This document shows, piece after piece, positions 33,589 through 43,511 of a DNA stretch of 64,000 nucleotides. The DNA is from Brumimicrobium sp965656195. Lineage in GTDB: Bacteria > Bacteroidota > Bacteroidia > Flavobacteriales_D > Crocinitomicaceae. The stretch lies in contig CBFHJL010000001.1 of NCBI GenBank assembly GCA_965656195.1, positions 1 to 64,000 on the forward strand. Direction: 5' to 3'. Numbering within the stretch: position 1 is the first letter of the stretch; each line of letters begins with the position of its first letter. A model generated the notes under the pieces. The model did not search any database. It had not been told where the DNA came from and was given only the letters and a program-made list of their open reading frames with translations. A program made the translations under genes and the position numbers.

Positions 33589-34401
33589 ATGAAAATTTCT
33601 GTTTTTCTATCATTCGTTTTATTTGCATCAGCACTATCAGGACAAGTTACTTTATTACAAGAAAATTTTGACACACCTGGATTACCTGCCGGATGGGAGC
33701 GAATTGACAATGATGGAAATACACCAGCAAATGATGTAAGCGAATATACCGACGCATGGATTTATAAAGAAGACCCGTTGAACGCAGGAAATGGAACTTT
33801 TTCCAGTACTTCATTTTTTGATCCTATCGATCGCGCAGATCGTTGGTTGATCTCTCCTTCGATTACTTTGGGAGCCTCCGGAAACTTCATTTCTTGGAAA
33901 GGATTATCAAGTGATGCTTCTTTTCCCGATTCATATAAGGTTGTTATTTCAACAACTACGAGTGATATAGTTGATTTTACAGATACTTTAGTGCTCATTG
34001 GTGCTGAATCTCCGGATTGGACCGAATACACCCTAGATCTTGAAGAATATGCGAGTGAAACAGTTTTTATAGCGTTTGTCAATACCACTTTTGATGGATT
34101 TAAATTATACCTTGACAGTATTCACGTTAGAGAGCAAGATCCATTGAATGTTACAGAATTAGATAATGTTACAATAAGTTTGTATCCCAACCCTGCGACA
34201 AATGCTGTAAAAGTTCAAGCGAATCAAACGGTGACAGCATTATCTTTATTTTCAGCTCTTGGTCAGCGCGTCCATTTAATTGAAAACAACGCTACGAATT
34301 TGATAGAACTAGAATTGTCTAACTTGCCTCAAGGAATATACTATGTGCATCTTAAACTAATCTCTGGAGAGATCATTAGGAAGAAGCTCATCAAAAGATA
34401 G
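33589..34401 (+). CDS. Choice-of-anchor J protein with T9SS sorting tail, 270 aa
   Basis: Signal peptide (MKISVFLSFVLFASALSGQ), then a cleaved-adhesin/choice-of-anchor J beta sandwich beginning LLQENFDTPGLPAGWERID and containing DRWLISPSITLGASGNFISW. The last ~75 residues form a type A T9SS sorting domain: ISLYPNPATNAVKVQANQ ... LSNLPQGIYYVHL ... RKKLIKR. Expected to be exported by the type IX system and either anchored on the cell surface or released. A TAGTTTTG box at 33555-33562 may be its promoter. Confidence 0.9.
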   Translation: MKISVFLSFVLFASALSGQVTLLQENFDTPGLPAGWERIDNDGNTPANDVSEYTDAWIYKEDPLNAGNGTFSSTSFFDPIDRADRWLISPSITLGASGNFISWKGLSSDASFPDSYKVVISTTTSDIVDFTDTLVLIGAESPDWTEYTLDLEEYASETVFIAFVNTTFDGFKLYLDSIHVREQDPLNVTELDNVTISLYPNPATNAVKVQANQTVTALSLFSALGQRVHLIENNATNLIELELSNLPQGIYYVHLKLISGEIIRKKLIKR

Positions 34402-34436
34402 CAGGGTTTTAGCAAAGAAGTAAATCGTATTAATCC

Positions 34437-35108
34437 CTACTGATCCTTGCCTTCTTTCTTTAATTGCATTAGAACAGAGAACGCAGCATCAATATCATCC
34501 GAGTGCACAACTACGGTAAACTCATTCGATGTAGAAACCACTTCAACAATATTTATGCCTTCCCAAGCTAGGTGTTTAAGGATAAAATAATAGATTCCTG
34601 ATATTTCTGTATTAACTGTAGGAAGCTTGATTGTTATTGAAGCTAGATCTGCTGTATGCGATTTTAATTTTTCATCCTTAAAGACAACCTCTAGTTTTTC
34701 TTTAACTGATAAACTTGTAATGATGGTTGACTCTCCCACACCATGACAGAATGTGTAAAACGGATCTTGTTCATCGTTGAGCAACTTCATCATTTCTGCT
34801 TGACGCAAAGTAAGGGTAGTGGAATTCTCGAAAGTGAAGTCTTCTAAATCACTTCGCACGAGGAAGTCACCTAATGTTCCCATAAAATTCTTAATCTTCA
34901 GGTTAATTCTATGGTAATACCCAGGAGACATTCTTTTAATAGACATAATGACCGCACCTTCTTTCACGGGTTTCTTAAGATGATCTTCAATCTCAGGTTT
35001 GATTTTACGTGCTAGTGCTGAAACGTTAATCAAGTTTTCTGTTAGAGCTTCTCTTAAAAAAGGGGAGCGATTAATGATTTCTTCTGTAACCTTTCCGATA
35101 GATGACAT
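34437..35108 (-). CDS. ACT-domain-like regulatory protein, 223 aa
   Basis: No catalytic motif is seen. The C-terminal ~80 residues (ASITIKLPTVNTEISGIYYF, AWEGINIVEVVSTSNEFTVV, DIDAAFSVLMQLKK) follow the beta-alpha-beta ACT pattern of aspartate kinases, and such proteins are often labelled aspartate kinase in Bacteroidetes although the kinase domain is missing. The N-terminal helix region (IGKVTEEIINRSPFLREAL, NVSALARKIKPEIEDHL) could bind nucleic acid or partners. Probably an amino-acid-sensing regulator; single gene following the lolA terminator. Confidence 0.65.
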   Translation of the reverse strand: MSSIGKVTEEIINRSPFLREALTENLINVSALARKIKPEIEDHLKKPVKEGAVIMSIKRMSPGYYHRINLKIKNFMGTLGDFLVRSDLEDFTFENSTTLTLRQAEMMKLLNDEQDPFYTFCHGVGESTIITSLSVKEKLEVVFKDEKLKSHTADLASITIKLPTVNTEISGIYYFILKHLAWEGINIVEVVSTSNEFTVVVHSDDIDAAFSVLMQLKKEGKDQ

Positions 35109-35182
35109 TACGGTATTATTTAATTGATTGTTGTATAATTAACAAAAATAACTTTTTAATTCATACTAAGTGTAATTATGTT

Positions 35183-35219
35183 AAAAAAAAGGCGCTTCCT
35201 GTTATTTAGGAGCGCCTTT
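35183..35219 (-). terminator. Intrinsic terminator after lolA
   Basis: AAAGGCGCTTCC (35188-35199) pairs with GGAGCGCCTTT (35209-35219) with one bulge; on the minus strand a run of T residues follows (35183-35190). It terminates the ftsK-lolA transcript. Confidence 0.85.
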
Positions 35220-35242
35220 CTATATAATGTGTTTTGCTTTAA

Positions 35243-35881
35243 CTAGTCTCGTATCAACTGATATCCAGGGAATTTCTGAGGATTGTATACGAACTTCGCA
35301 TCATCTACCTTCTTGTTTTTATCGAATTTACTGATTGTATATGTCATCGTACTACCATCCTTAGTTTTCATAATTGCCTTTTGAAGATCTTTTCCATCAA
35401 CTCCAATGTATAGAATGATTGTATGGTAGTTAACTTCAGCAGGATTGGTAGGGTATAAATTAATTTGATGAACCTTTTTACCGTTCATGGTAAGTTCCTT
35501 TGCATATTTACTTCTGAAGCCTTCTTCCCAAATGGTCATTAGCTTCTTCGGATTCATGCTTTCTTCATCTTCGTAATCCACATCACTTTGATACACAACC
35601 TTTTCTTCCTTTACTACTGTCCAATTCTTCATTGCATTTGAAATCAATACGTTTTCACCGAGTGCAGCGTAATATTTTTCATCTTTTACATAGCCATACC
35701 CTTTCTGACTTGAATTTTCACCTGTAGATGGGTTTTTTACATTCATTGTAAACTCAATGTAAAAAGAATTCATCGCTTTGATCTCTTTGGACATGTTGTT
35801 CAAGATCTTTTCTGATTTTTCATCAGATTGAGCGAATGCTGCAGTTGTTATAAATACTAATGCAATTAATAAATATTTCAT
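35243..35881 (-). CDS. lolA: Outer-membrane lipoprotein carrier LolA family protein, 212 aa
   Basis: Periplasmic carrier that ferries lipoproteins from the LolCDE complex to the outer membrane. Start at ATG 35881 gives signal peptide MKYLLIALVFITTAAFAQ; an upstream GTG is unlikely. The LolA half-barrel pattern is visible: MNSFYIEFTMNV, QKGYGYVKDEKYYAALG, ILYIGVDGKDLQKAIMKTKD, TYTISKFDKNKKVDDAKFVY and the closing NPQKFPGYQLIRD. Follows ftsK by about 100 bases, an association common in this phylum. TAGTTTTG (minus, 35920-35927) may give it its own promoter. Confidence 0.88.
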   Translation of the reverse strand: MKYLLIALVFITTAAFAQSDEKSEKILNNMSKEIKAMNSFYIEFTMNVKNPSTGENSSQKGYGYVKDEKYYAALGENVLISNAMKNWTVVKEEKVVYQSDVDYEDEESMNPKKLMTIWEEGFRSKYAKELTMNGKKVHQINLYPTNPAEVNYHTIILYIGVDGKDLQKAIMKTKDGSTMTYTISKFDKNKKVDDAKFVYNPQKFPGYQLIRD

Positions 35882-35983
35882 TGTTCTTAATTTTGATTGC
35901 TTTAACACAGAAACTGTGCCAAAACTAGTTATTTTCTATGGGTCAAAAGTGAAATTAACAACTATATAACGATTTGTCTTAAC

Positions 35984-38452
35984 CTATAAAAGTCCCTTAG
36001 AGTCTAAGTATTCGTCTAGCGCTACAAGATCTGGAACAAGCACCTCTCTGGCTTTACTTCCTTTGAAAGGTCCTATGATGTTATGCGCTTCGAGTTGATC
36101 AACAATTCTTCCTGCCCTATTGTAGCCTAATTTTAATTTACGCTGCAACAAACTAGCAGACCCCTGTTGATGCGTCACAATGATTCGAGCAGCTTCGGCA
36201 AAGTTAGCATCTAGTTCATCAAGATCATCACTTCCTGAACCTCCTTCACTGCTTTCACCAACATATTCTGGAAGAGCAAGTGCTTCGGGATAGGCTCTTT
36301 GATTTCCAATAAAGTCACAGATTTCTTCAACCTCCGGAGTATCAACAAATCCACACTGTAGACGAATAACATCATTTCCGGTTGAGATTAACATATCCCC
36401 TTTACCAATAAGCTGGTCAGCGCCGGAAGAATCAAGAATAGTTCTTGAATCTACCTTAGAAAGCACTCTAAAGGCAATTCGAGCTGGAAAGTTCGCCTTA
36501 ATCATACCTGTAATTACATTTACGGAAGGTCTTTGAGTGGCTACAATTAAATGGATACCAATTGCTCGAGCAAGTTGGGCTAATCGAGCAATAGGGTGTT
36601 CTACCTCTTTACCAGCCGTCATAATCAAATCTGCAAACTCATCAATTAAGACAACAATATATGGCATGTACCTGTGACCTTTTTCTGGATTCAGTTTCCT
36701 TTGTACAAATTTATTATTGTATTCCTTTATATTCCTAGTTTGTGCTTGCTTTAGGAGTTCATATCGATCATCCATTTCAACACAAAGTGAGTTCAAGGTG
36801 TTTACAACTTTAGAGGTATCGGTAATGATTGGCTCTTCTTCATCGGGAAGTTTAGCAAGGAAGTGGCGTTCAATTTTATTGAATAGTGTTAATTCCACCT
36901 TTTTTGGATCGATCAATACGAATTTCACCTGCGAAGGGTGCTTTTTGTAGAGCATTGAAACGAGAATAGCATTCAGTCCAACTGATTTACCTTGACCTGT
37001 TGCACCTGCTACTAATAGGTGAGGCATTTTTACTAAATCAAATGTAAATGTTTCATTAGTAATTGTTTTACCAAGAACAACGGGCAGCTCAAAGTCTGAA
37101 TTTTGGAACTTCTCTGAAGCGATCAAAGAACGCATACTTACGATTTCAGGCTTGCTATTCGGAACCTCAATCCCTATGGTCCCCTTTCCTGGTATCGGAG
37201 CGATAATACGTATTCCAAGTGCTGCTAAACTTAATGCGATGTCATCCTCTAGATTCTTGATTTTCGAGATACGAACTCCAGGAGCTGGAACTATTTCATA
37301 TAAGGTGACGGTAGGACCAATTGTTGCCTTAATTTTGGAAATCTCGATTTTGTAATTGGACAATGTTTCAACAATCTTATCTTTATTAGACTCAAGTTCC
37401 TCTTTGCTAACACCTGTTTTGCTTGTGTCAAATTTTTGAAGCAAGTCAATAGGAGGTAAGGTGTAATTTGCTAGATCTAATTTAGGATCATACTCTCCAA
37501 AGTCTTCTACTTTTTTATTTACATCGTCATCAGATAGTTCTTTTTCCTCTTCAGCTACTTCTACTGAAAATTCATCATCTTCGTCATTTGTCTCTTCTGC
37601 CACTTCAGATTCCTGGAATTCAGTTTCAAGTTCTAAACTGGACTCTTCGCTTTCCTTTTCTTTTTCTTCCTCCTCATCTTCTGTTTCGTCTTCAAATTGG
37701 ACTTCAACAGGTTCTTTTTCTTCTTCTATTTCTTCATCTTCAATGGTGTTTACAATTTTTATGTCCTCCATCGAGTTTTTCAACTCTTCTGCTTCTTCTT
37801 CCGTGTTTTTACCAAAATACTTATCAAATAGCGCCTTGAAATCAGGGTTGAATAGCGCAACGATAGCTATAAATAAAGTTACGAGCACAAGCAGTACAGC
37901 TCCAAATTCTCCTAAAACTGATGAGAGCCAAATGTGCATAGAATGCCCAAATACTCCTCCTAGGTAGTGAATATCAGTAGAAAACAGCCCTAAAAATATT
38001 GACGTCCAGAGGATACCAATGAACGTTACTATATACGTTTGTTTCAGGGGTAATAAGCGTATGTTTACCAATAATCGCATTCCGGTTATGAAGCATAACA
38101 TGCTGAACGCAAAAGAAGCAATTCCAAACCAGCTATAGATAAAAAGGTGAGAGGTCCAAGCTCCAAACTTACCAAGCCAGTTACTCACTTCCGCAGATGT
38201 ATCACCAAAAATAAACTCAAAGAATCCTTTGTCAATGATTAGGTTTTGATCTTGTTTCCATGTGAACAAATACGAAACAAACGCTATGAACAGATAGACC
38301 GAGAGCAAAAGAAGTATAGTTCCAGTAATAGATTTGGTCTTACGACGATCTACTTTACCATAAAACTGATCTAATGAAAATTTCTTACTGCTCTTTTTCG
38401 TCGATCGTTTCTTTTTCTTGTCTTTCTCTTTGAGAACGTTTCCTTTTGCCAT
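35984..38452 (-). CDS. ftsK: DNA translocase FtsK/SpoIIIE, 822 aa
   Basis: Septum-bound motor that clears chromosome DNA during division. Basic N-terminus (KKKKRSTKKSSKKF), four to five membrane helices (~40-200), then a strongly acidic linker (~225-330, many EEE/DEE runs). The RecA-like motor has Walker A GATGQGKSVGLN and Walker B IVVLIDEFADLI, and ATQRPSVNVITGMIKANFPARI. The C-terminal gamma winged helix (LQRKLKLGYNRAGRIVDQLE) reads orienting DNA sequences. Length is normal for Bacteroidetes FtsK. Confidence 0.96.
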   Translation of the reverse strand: MAKGNVLKEKDKKKKRSTKKSSKKFSLDQFYGKVDRRKTKSITGTILLLLSVYLFIAFVSYLFTWKQDQNLIIDKGFFEFIFGDTSAEVSNWLGKFGAWTSHLFIYSWFGIASFAFSMLCFITGMRLLVNIRLLPLKQTYIVTFIGILWTSIFLGLFSTDIHYLGGVFGHSMHIWLSSVLGEFGAVLLVLVTLFIAIVALFNPDFKALFDKYFGKNTEEEAEELKNSMEDIKIVNTIEDEEIEEEKEPVEVQFEDETEDEEEEKEKESEESSLELETEFQESEVAEETNDEDDEFSVEVAEEEKELSDDDVNKKVEDFGEYDPKLDLANYTLPPIDLLQKFDTSKTGVSKEELESNKDKIVETLSNYKIEISKIKATIGPTVTLYEIVPAPGVRISKIKNLEDDIALSLAALGIRIIAPIPGKGTIGIEVPNSKPEIVSMRSLIASEKFQNSDFELPVVLGKTITNETFTFDLVKMPHLLVAGATGQGKSVGLNAILVSMLYKKHPSQVKFVLIDPKKVELTLFNKIERHFLAKLPDEEEPIITDTSKVVNTLNSLCVEMDDRYELLKQAQTRNIKEYNNKFVQRKLNPEKGHRYMPYIVVLIDEFADLIMTAGKEVEHPIARLAQLARAIGIHLIVATQRPSVNVITGMIKANFPARIAFRVLSKVDSRTILDSSGADQLIGKGDMLISTGNDVIRLQCGFVDTPEVEEICDFIGNQRAYPEALALPEYVGESSEGGSGSDDLDELDANFAEAARIIVTHQQGSASLLQRKLKLGYNRAGRIVDQLEAHNIIGPFKGSKAREVLVPDLVALDEYLDSKGLL

Positions 38453-38535
38453 GTTCTAACCCAATTATTGTACGAATATAGGTATAGATTTCATTGTTAA
38501 AGTAGTTTTAAAAACCGTGTTTCCACACATTAATG

Positions 38536-39168
38536 TTAGTTCTCTTGCAACATTTCCATGAATTCATCGAGCGTAATAATTTCATGATCCGATGGAATAC
38601 CAAAATAATCCCGCGGAATAGGTTTCTGCTCAAACTCTATTAACTCGTACGTTATCCAAATACCATTTGAATGGATGCTGTATTTTACGGGTAAACCAGG
38701 TATTCCTTCTAATGCGTTTGAATACTTAGAAGAAACTTCAGGAAGATAGTTCACCATAAAAGTGGTGTCTTGATCATTATCAGTTATCATAACTCTTCGG
38801 GCCTCCTGTCCTGCAATAATATCAGTACCCATCTTATTTTTATAGGTGTACTTGTCATTGTTTTTGATGCTATCAGTTATCGTTTGAATGGCAACGCTCT
38901 TAACTCCTAGATCCATTAGGATATAAGCTCTATTCTTGGGAATATGTTTGATGTAAAGTTGCTTTCCAATAGGTGTGTAACTATCAATGCGCAACATTGA
39001 ATCCATCATATAAATAATTTGATAATTAGAACTATCTTGAGCAGAAGGGTTGCTGATTGAAGAGGTTATCTTGTAAATCATTTTACCTTGAAAATCTTCA
39101 TTATGTTCTTTAGGTAATCCACAAGAAAATATTGAAATTGAGATAATTATAAATGTAAATAGACGCAT
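38536..39168 (-). CDS. Hypothetical lipoprotein, 210 aa
   Basis: Signal MRLFTFIIISISIFSC with lipobox IFSC (Cys16). The mature part is a beta-rich fold with repeated strands (DFQGKMIYKITSS, YQIIYMMDSMLRIDSY, GQEARRVMITDNDQDTTFMV, GLPVKYSIHSNGIWITYELI), reminiscent of DUF4412-type proteins: a threonine/serine-rich sandwich reporting on a GLPv.y element. Family assignment is tentative. Faces ftsK in the same direction, 83 bases upstream, possibly its leading gene. Confidence 0.6.
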   Translation of the reverse strand: MRLFTFIIISISIFSCGLPKEHNEDFQGKMIYKITSSISNPSAQDSSNYQIIYMMDSMLRIDSYTPIGKQLYIKHIPKNRAYILMDLGVKSVAIQTITDSIKNNDKYTYKNKMGTDIIAGQEARRVMITDNDQDTTFMVNYLPEVSSKYSNALEGIPGLPVKYSIHSNGIWITYELIEFEQKPIPRDYFGIPSDHEIITLDEFMEMLQEN

Positions 39169-39324
39169 TGATTTATTTTTTGGTAATAACGTTTAATTCA
39201 ATAATCGGTTACTAAATTAATATTTTAGTTTACCCAACTATGAATCGATTATTGAAAACAAAGTTCATGCTATTGATTTTTGTATTTTTGCTGCTCAATA
39301 GTTGAATTAAAATAGTACATAAAT

Positions 39325-40284
39325 ATGTCAAACTCGATTGCTTACATCATTAATGAGTCTGAAATTTCTGCAGGAACTAGAGGGGCTAGTCTAGGTCCTG
39401 GTGCAATGCGCGTTGTGGATCACAATAGAAAGGAGTTTCTTTTTGGTAAATATCCAAATACTTTTATCCAAACTGAGAATCACCTTTTGGATCAGCCTAC
39501 TGATTTGGTATGGGGGAAACGAGCAGATGGATTGGCTAAAATCTATGACCGAGTAGCTGAAGCTGTTAAAGAAAGCAGGGGGAATTTTGATTTCACGTTG
39601 GTAATCGCGGCTGATCATGGATCGGCTGGAGGAACGATCGCTGGATTAAAGATGGCTAACCCTGCTCATCGACTTGGAGTGCTGTGGATTGATGCTCATG
39701 GAGATCTTCATACACCATATACAACTCCTTCGGGAAATATGCATGGAATGCCTTTGGCAACCGCCTTAAATGAAGATAATCTTGAATCTAAACAAAATGA
39801 TCCGAAAGATGAAACAGTTCGTTTTTGGAATCAGATGAAAAATGTTGGTGGTATTGCTCCGAAAATAGAAGCAGATGACCTCGCGTTCATTGGTTTGAGA
39901 GATTTAGAGACTCCGGAGATTGAGTTGATGGAGCGAAAAGGAATTAAAAATATTGCCGTTAAGGAACTCAGGGAAGTTGGTGTTCAGTCAATTATAGATA
40001 GGTTAGAGAAGAAATTTTCAGATTGTGATGAGATTTATTTGTCATTTGACGTAGATTCAATGGATCCAAATATAGTTTCTCATGGAACAGGGACTCCTGT
40101 AGACGATGGTTTGTCTCCAGAGGAGTCAAGATCTTTACTTACACACTTTGCAAATCATCCTAAGGTGAAATGTATTGAGTTTGTTGAAGTTAACCCTTGT
40201 TTGGATGAGAAAACGAATCGTATGGCGGAAGTTGCATATGATTTAATGAAAGATGTTGTAGAAACTGCTGAGAAGAAAGCGTAG
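39325..40284 (+). CDS. rocF: Arginase, 319 aa
   Basis: Manganese ureohydrolase that splits arginine into ornithine and urea. Metal ligands are in AADHGSAGG (variant of GGDHS), WIDAHGDLHTP and SFDVDSMDPNIVSHGTGTPV, with EFVEVNPCLDEKT completing the active site; the order and spacing match arginases. Ten bases separate it from argS, so arginine catabolism and charging of tRNA-Arg sit on one transcript. A related agmatinase activity is less likely given the overall pattern. Confidence 0.88.
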   Translation: MSNSIAYIINESEISAGTRGASLGPGAMRVVDHNRKEFLFGKYPNTFIQTENHLLDQPTDLVWGKRADGLAKIYDRVAEAVKESRGNFDFTLVIAADHGSAGGTIAGLKMANPAHRLGVLWIDAHGDLHTPYTTPSGNMHGMPLATALNEDNLESKQNDPKDETVRFWNQMKNVGGIAPKIEADDLAFIGLRDLETPEIELMERKGIKNIAVKELREVGVQSIIDRLEKKFSDCDEIYLSFDVDSMDPNIVSHGTGTPVDDGLSPEESRSLLTHFANHPKVKCIEFVEVNPCLDEKTNRMAEVAYDLMKDVVETAEKKA

Positions 40285-40293
40285 ATAGAAGTA

Positions 40294-42189
40294 ATGGAAG
40301 AGAAAATAAAGCAGTTATTGCTAAATAATGCACAAGAAATCTTCGGAGAAGATATTAATGAAGGTCTTGTGCAATTTCAAAAAACTAGAAAGGACGTTAA
40401 CGGAGATATGACACTCGTAACTTTTCCTTTCGTTAAGATGTTGAAGACTTCACCTGAAAAGGCGGGAGAAAAAATTGGGGAATACCTAAAAGAACATGTC
40501 TTAGAAATAGAAGATTTTGATGTCGTAAAGGGCTTTTTAAATCTAGTTTTGACTGACCGCTATTGGATGGATGTTTTGGATTCAATTCATGAAGACCAAG
40601 AGTTTGGGTATGCAAAAGAGATGTCAGGAAAAACCTCCATGGTAGAATATTCATCTCCGAATACAAACAAGCCTTTACATCTTGGTCACCTAAGAAATAA
40701 CTTCTTAGGTTACAGTGTTGCTGAGATTTTAAAAGCAAATGGTGACGCCGTAATCAAAACACAGATAATTAATGATCGTGGAATTCATATCTGTAAGAGT
40801 ATGGTGGCATGGCAGCAATATGCTCCAGTTGATGAAAGTGGGAATCGCGAAACGCCAAAGACTACCAAGATAAAAGGAGATCATTTTGTAGGGAAATATT
40901 ACATAGAGTTCGACAAACAAGTAACGAAGCAAGGCTATGAGCTAGCGCTTTACTGGAAGGAGAATTACTATGAAGCGTGTGGGCAAGAGATCGGAGAAAA
41001 GCTTGAAGGATTATTCAATGCATACGACGCAGCAGAAGATGAAAAAAGTAAGACTAAGATATACAGGAAAATTGCTGGTTTAGCAGCGGATAAGACTGAA
41101 CTCACTCAAGCAGCGAAGGATATGTTGGTGAAGTGGGAAGCTCGTGATCCAGAGACTTATTTATTGTGGAATACAATGAACGGTTGGGTATATGAAGGCT
41201 TTGATAAGACCTATGAGAGAATGGGTGTGGATTTCGATAAGCTGTATTACGAGTCAGATACTTTTTTGATCGGAAAAGATATTGTTGAAGAAGGTCTGAA
41301 AAAAGAGGTCTTTTACAAAAAAGATGATGGCTCAGTATGGGTTGATCTGACAGAAGATGGTCTAGATGAGAAGTTGGTGTTGCGTGCAGATGGAACTGCT
41401 GTTTACATGACTCAAGATATCGGTACAGCTATCGATAGATTTAAAGATTATCCGTCGCTCGATCGAATTATATATACCGTTGGTAATGAACAAGATTATC
41501 ATTTTCAAGTGCTGTTCTTGATTCTTAAAAAGTTAGGGTATGACTGGGCTAAGCAATGTTATCATTTGTCTTATGGGATGGTTGATCTACCAGATGGAAA
41601 GATGAAATCTCGTGAGGGAAGAGTCGTAGATGCCGATGACTTAATGGAAGAGGTCGTTAAAATGGCAAAGGAGAGTACGCAAGAACGTGGGCATCTCGAG
41701 GGAATGGAAGATCAACAGAGAGAAGAGCTTTATGAAATGATTGGTTTAGGTGGGTTGAAATATTATCTGCTTAAAGTCGATCCGCATAAGCGAATGAAAT
41801 TCAATCCTGATGAATCGATAGAATTAAATGGAAACACAGGGCCATTTATACAATATGCGCATGCAAGAATTCAATCTTTATTGAGTAAAGTGAGTGTGAA
41901 TAATGATGTTGAAGTGAATATCAACGCCCCTGAAAAAGAGATTATCAAACTATTGGCTGAATATCCAATGATCATTAAGGAGGCAGGGATCAACTATAGT
42001 CCAGCTTTAATTGCAAATTACATATTTGATTTAGTGAAATCATTTAATTCATTTTATCAATCGTATAGCGTGATGAATGAAACAGATGAGTCTTTGAAGA
42101 ACGCACGTATTATTATCAGTGAAAACGTGGGGAAGGTGATTAATTCCTCAATGCGTTTGTTAGGTATTAATGTTCCAAATAGAATGTAG
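40294..42189 (+). CDS. argS: Arginyl-tRNA synthetase, 631 aa
   Basis: Class I synthetase. The N-terminal Add-1 domain (VQFQKTRKDVNGDMTLVTFP), HIGH-type motif SSPNTNKPLHLGHLRNN and the KMSKS equivalent DGKMKSREGRVV are present, followed by the all-helical DALR anticodon domain, with NGNTGPFIQYAHARIQSLL just upstream of it. Length is near the bacterial norm of 550-640 residues. Cotranscribed between arginase and the GlmU-family gene. Confidence 0.96.
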   Translation: MEEKIKQLLLNNAQEIFGEDINEGLVQFQKTRKDVNGDMTLVTFPFVKMLKTSPEKAGEKIGEYLKEHVLEIEDFDVVKGFLNLVLTDRYWMDVLDSIHEDQEFGYAKEMSGKTSMVEYSSPNTNKPLHLGHLRNNFLGYSVAEILKANGDAVIKTQIINDRGIHICKSMVAWQQYAPVDESGNRETPKTTKIKGDHFVGKYYIEFDKQVTKQGYELALYWKENYYEACGQEIGEKLEGLFNAYDAAEDEKSKTKIYRKIAGLAADKTELTQAAKDMLVKWEARDPETYLLWNTMNGWVYEGFDKTYERMGVDFDKLYYESDTFLIGKDIVEEGLKKEVFYKKDDGSVWVDLTEDGLDEKLVLRADGTAVYMTQDIGTAIDRFKDYPSLDRIIYTVGNEQDYHFQVLFLILKKLGYDWAKQCYHLSYGMVDLPDGKMKSREGRVVDADDLMEEVVKMAKESTQERGHLEGMEDQQREELYEMIGLGGLKYYLLKVDPHKRMKFNPDESIELNGNTGPFIQYAHARIQSLLSKVSVNNDVEVNINAPEKEIIKLLAEYPMIIKEAGINYSPALIANYIFDLVKSFNSFYQSYSVMNETDESLKNARIIISENVGKVINSSMRLLGINVPNRM

Positions 42190-42194
42190 AAACG

Positions 42195-43349
42195 ATGAAT
42201 ATTATTCTCCACGATCTAGACAATCATTTAAGTTTTGCTCCAATGACGCTCACGAGACCTGTAGGCAATCTACGAATGGGCCTCTGGACAAATGATGAAA
42301 GATGGTTAAACTATATCAAAGATGCTAGCGTATCGTATGCGACAGAGGATTATCTTCAAGATAAATTTCCATGTCACAAAACGGGAGATAATTTTTGGGT
42401 CAATGCATCCATCATTCCTGATGAAGAGATAGCAAAAGCGGTCAAAGAGTTGCAAATTAATCAGGCTTTATTTATCAATGGAGTTTTTGTAGCCTTACAT
42501 TCAGAAGAATTCAATCCTGATAATGCATATAGAGTAGATCTAGATAAGGAGGATTTAATCCATATTGAGAAACGCTGGCATATTTACCAGAAGAACAAAG
42601 AGGCAATTTGTAAAGATTTCGAATCAGTTAAGTCAGGAAGAGAAGGGTTCGATTGTAGTGAGACCAATACAATTATTGGACCTAGAGAGAATTTATTCAT
42701 TGATGAAGGTGCAAGTGTGGAAGGTGCAATAATTAATGTGTCAACGGGTCCTGTTTATATTGGTAAACATGCAGAAGTTATGGAAGGAAGCGTTATTCGT
42801 GGACCTTTTGCAATGGCTAACAATTCTGTACTGAAACTTTCTACAAAAGTATATGGTCCAACTTCAATTGGCACGTATTGTAAAGTTGGTGGTGAAGTAA
42901 ATAATGTTGTTTTTCAAGCGTATTCGAATAAAGGTCACGATGGTTTTTTAGGAAACTCAGTAGTAGGCGAATGGTGCAACCTAGGTGCTGATACGAACAG
43001 TTCAAACTTAAAAAACAATTACGGGAATGTTAAAACGTATAATTTCGAAACAGAAGCTATAGAACAGACTGATGTTCAATTTATGGGCTTGTTCATGGGG
43101 GATCATTCGAAAACAGGTATTAATACAATGTTGAATACCGCCACAGTAATTGGAGTTTCTAGTACAATATTTTCTTCTGGCTTTCCTCCTAAATATATTC
43201 CTCATTTTTCTTGGGGAGGTCAAGTAGGTGATCCCGTTTATTCTTTTGACAGAGCCATTGAGGCAGCAAATAACATGATGAACAGAAGAGGAAAGGAGGT
43301 GACCCCTGCAGATCGAAAGATTTTCGAAAAACTGTTCCCTGAAGTTTAG
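42195..43349 (+). CDS. GlmU-family putative sugar nucleotidyltransferase, 384 aa
   Basis: Bacteroidetes GlmU-family protein. The N-terminus (NIILHDLDNHLSFAPMTLTR, PVGNLRMGLWT) replaces the classic pyrophosphorylase GxGxRM motif. The C-terminal half is a hexapeptide left-handed beta-helix with VFQAYSNKGHDGFLG and WCNLGADTNSSNLKNNYGNV as in GlmU acetyltransferases. It may modify amino-sugar precursors, but since the nucleotidyl motif is incomplete, enzymatic activity is uncertain. Follows argS after five bases. Confidence 0.85.
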   Translation: MNIILHDLDNHLSFAPMTLTRPVGNLRMGLWTNDERWLNYIKDASVSYATEDYLQDKFPCHKTGDNFWVNASIIPDEEIAKAVKELQINQALFINGVFVALHSEEFNPDNAYRVDLDKEDLIHIEKRWHIYQKNKEAICKDFESVKSGREGFDCSETNTIIGPRENLFIDEGASVEGAIINVSTGPVYIGKHAEVMEGSVIRGPFAMANNSVLKLSTKVYGPTSIGTYCKVGGEVNNVVFQAYSNKGHDGFLGNSVVGEWCNLGADTNSSNLKNNYGNVKTYNFETEAIEQTDVQFMGLFMGDHSKTGINTMLNTATVIGVSSTIFSSGFPPKYIPHFSWGGQVGDPVYSFDRAIEAANNMMNRRGKEVTPADRKIFEKLFPEV

Positions 43350-43511
43350 GCTTATTAAGTTGTAGTATTAAAATCAGACAATTTTTCCGATGAATTGATA
43401 TGGCACGCCAATTGTCATTTATTCAATGTGCATGAAACGAATATGGTTTTGTGCTGTTATAGCATTAAGAAATACGTAGAACTGACAGTTTGACGCAAAA
43501 GCGCAATAGAT

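Noticed and set aside
34100..35150. Full aspartate kinase gene
   Set aside because: Only ACT-like C-terminal features are present; no kinase motif.
37550..37800. Plus-strand leucine/phenylalanine-rich frame opposite ftsK
   Set aside because: It mirrors the GAA/GAG-rich acidic linker of FtsK and has no independent support.
42195..43349. Bona fide bifunctional GlmU
   Set aside because: The N-terminal nucleotidyl motif of GlmU is missing; only the hexapeptide half and family resemblance are supported.
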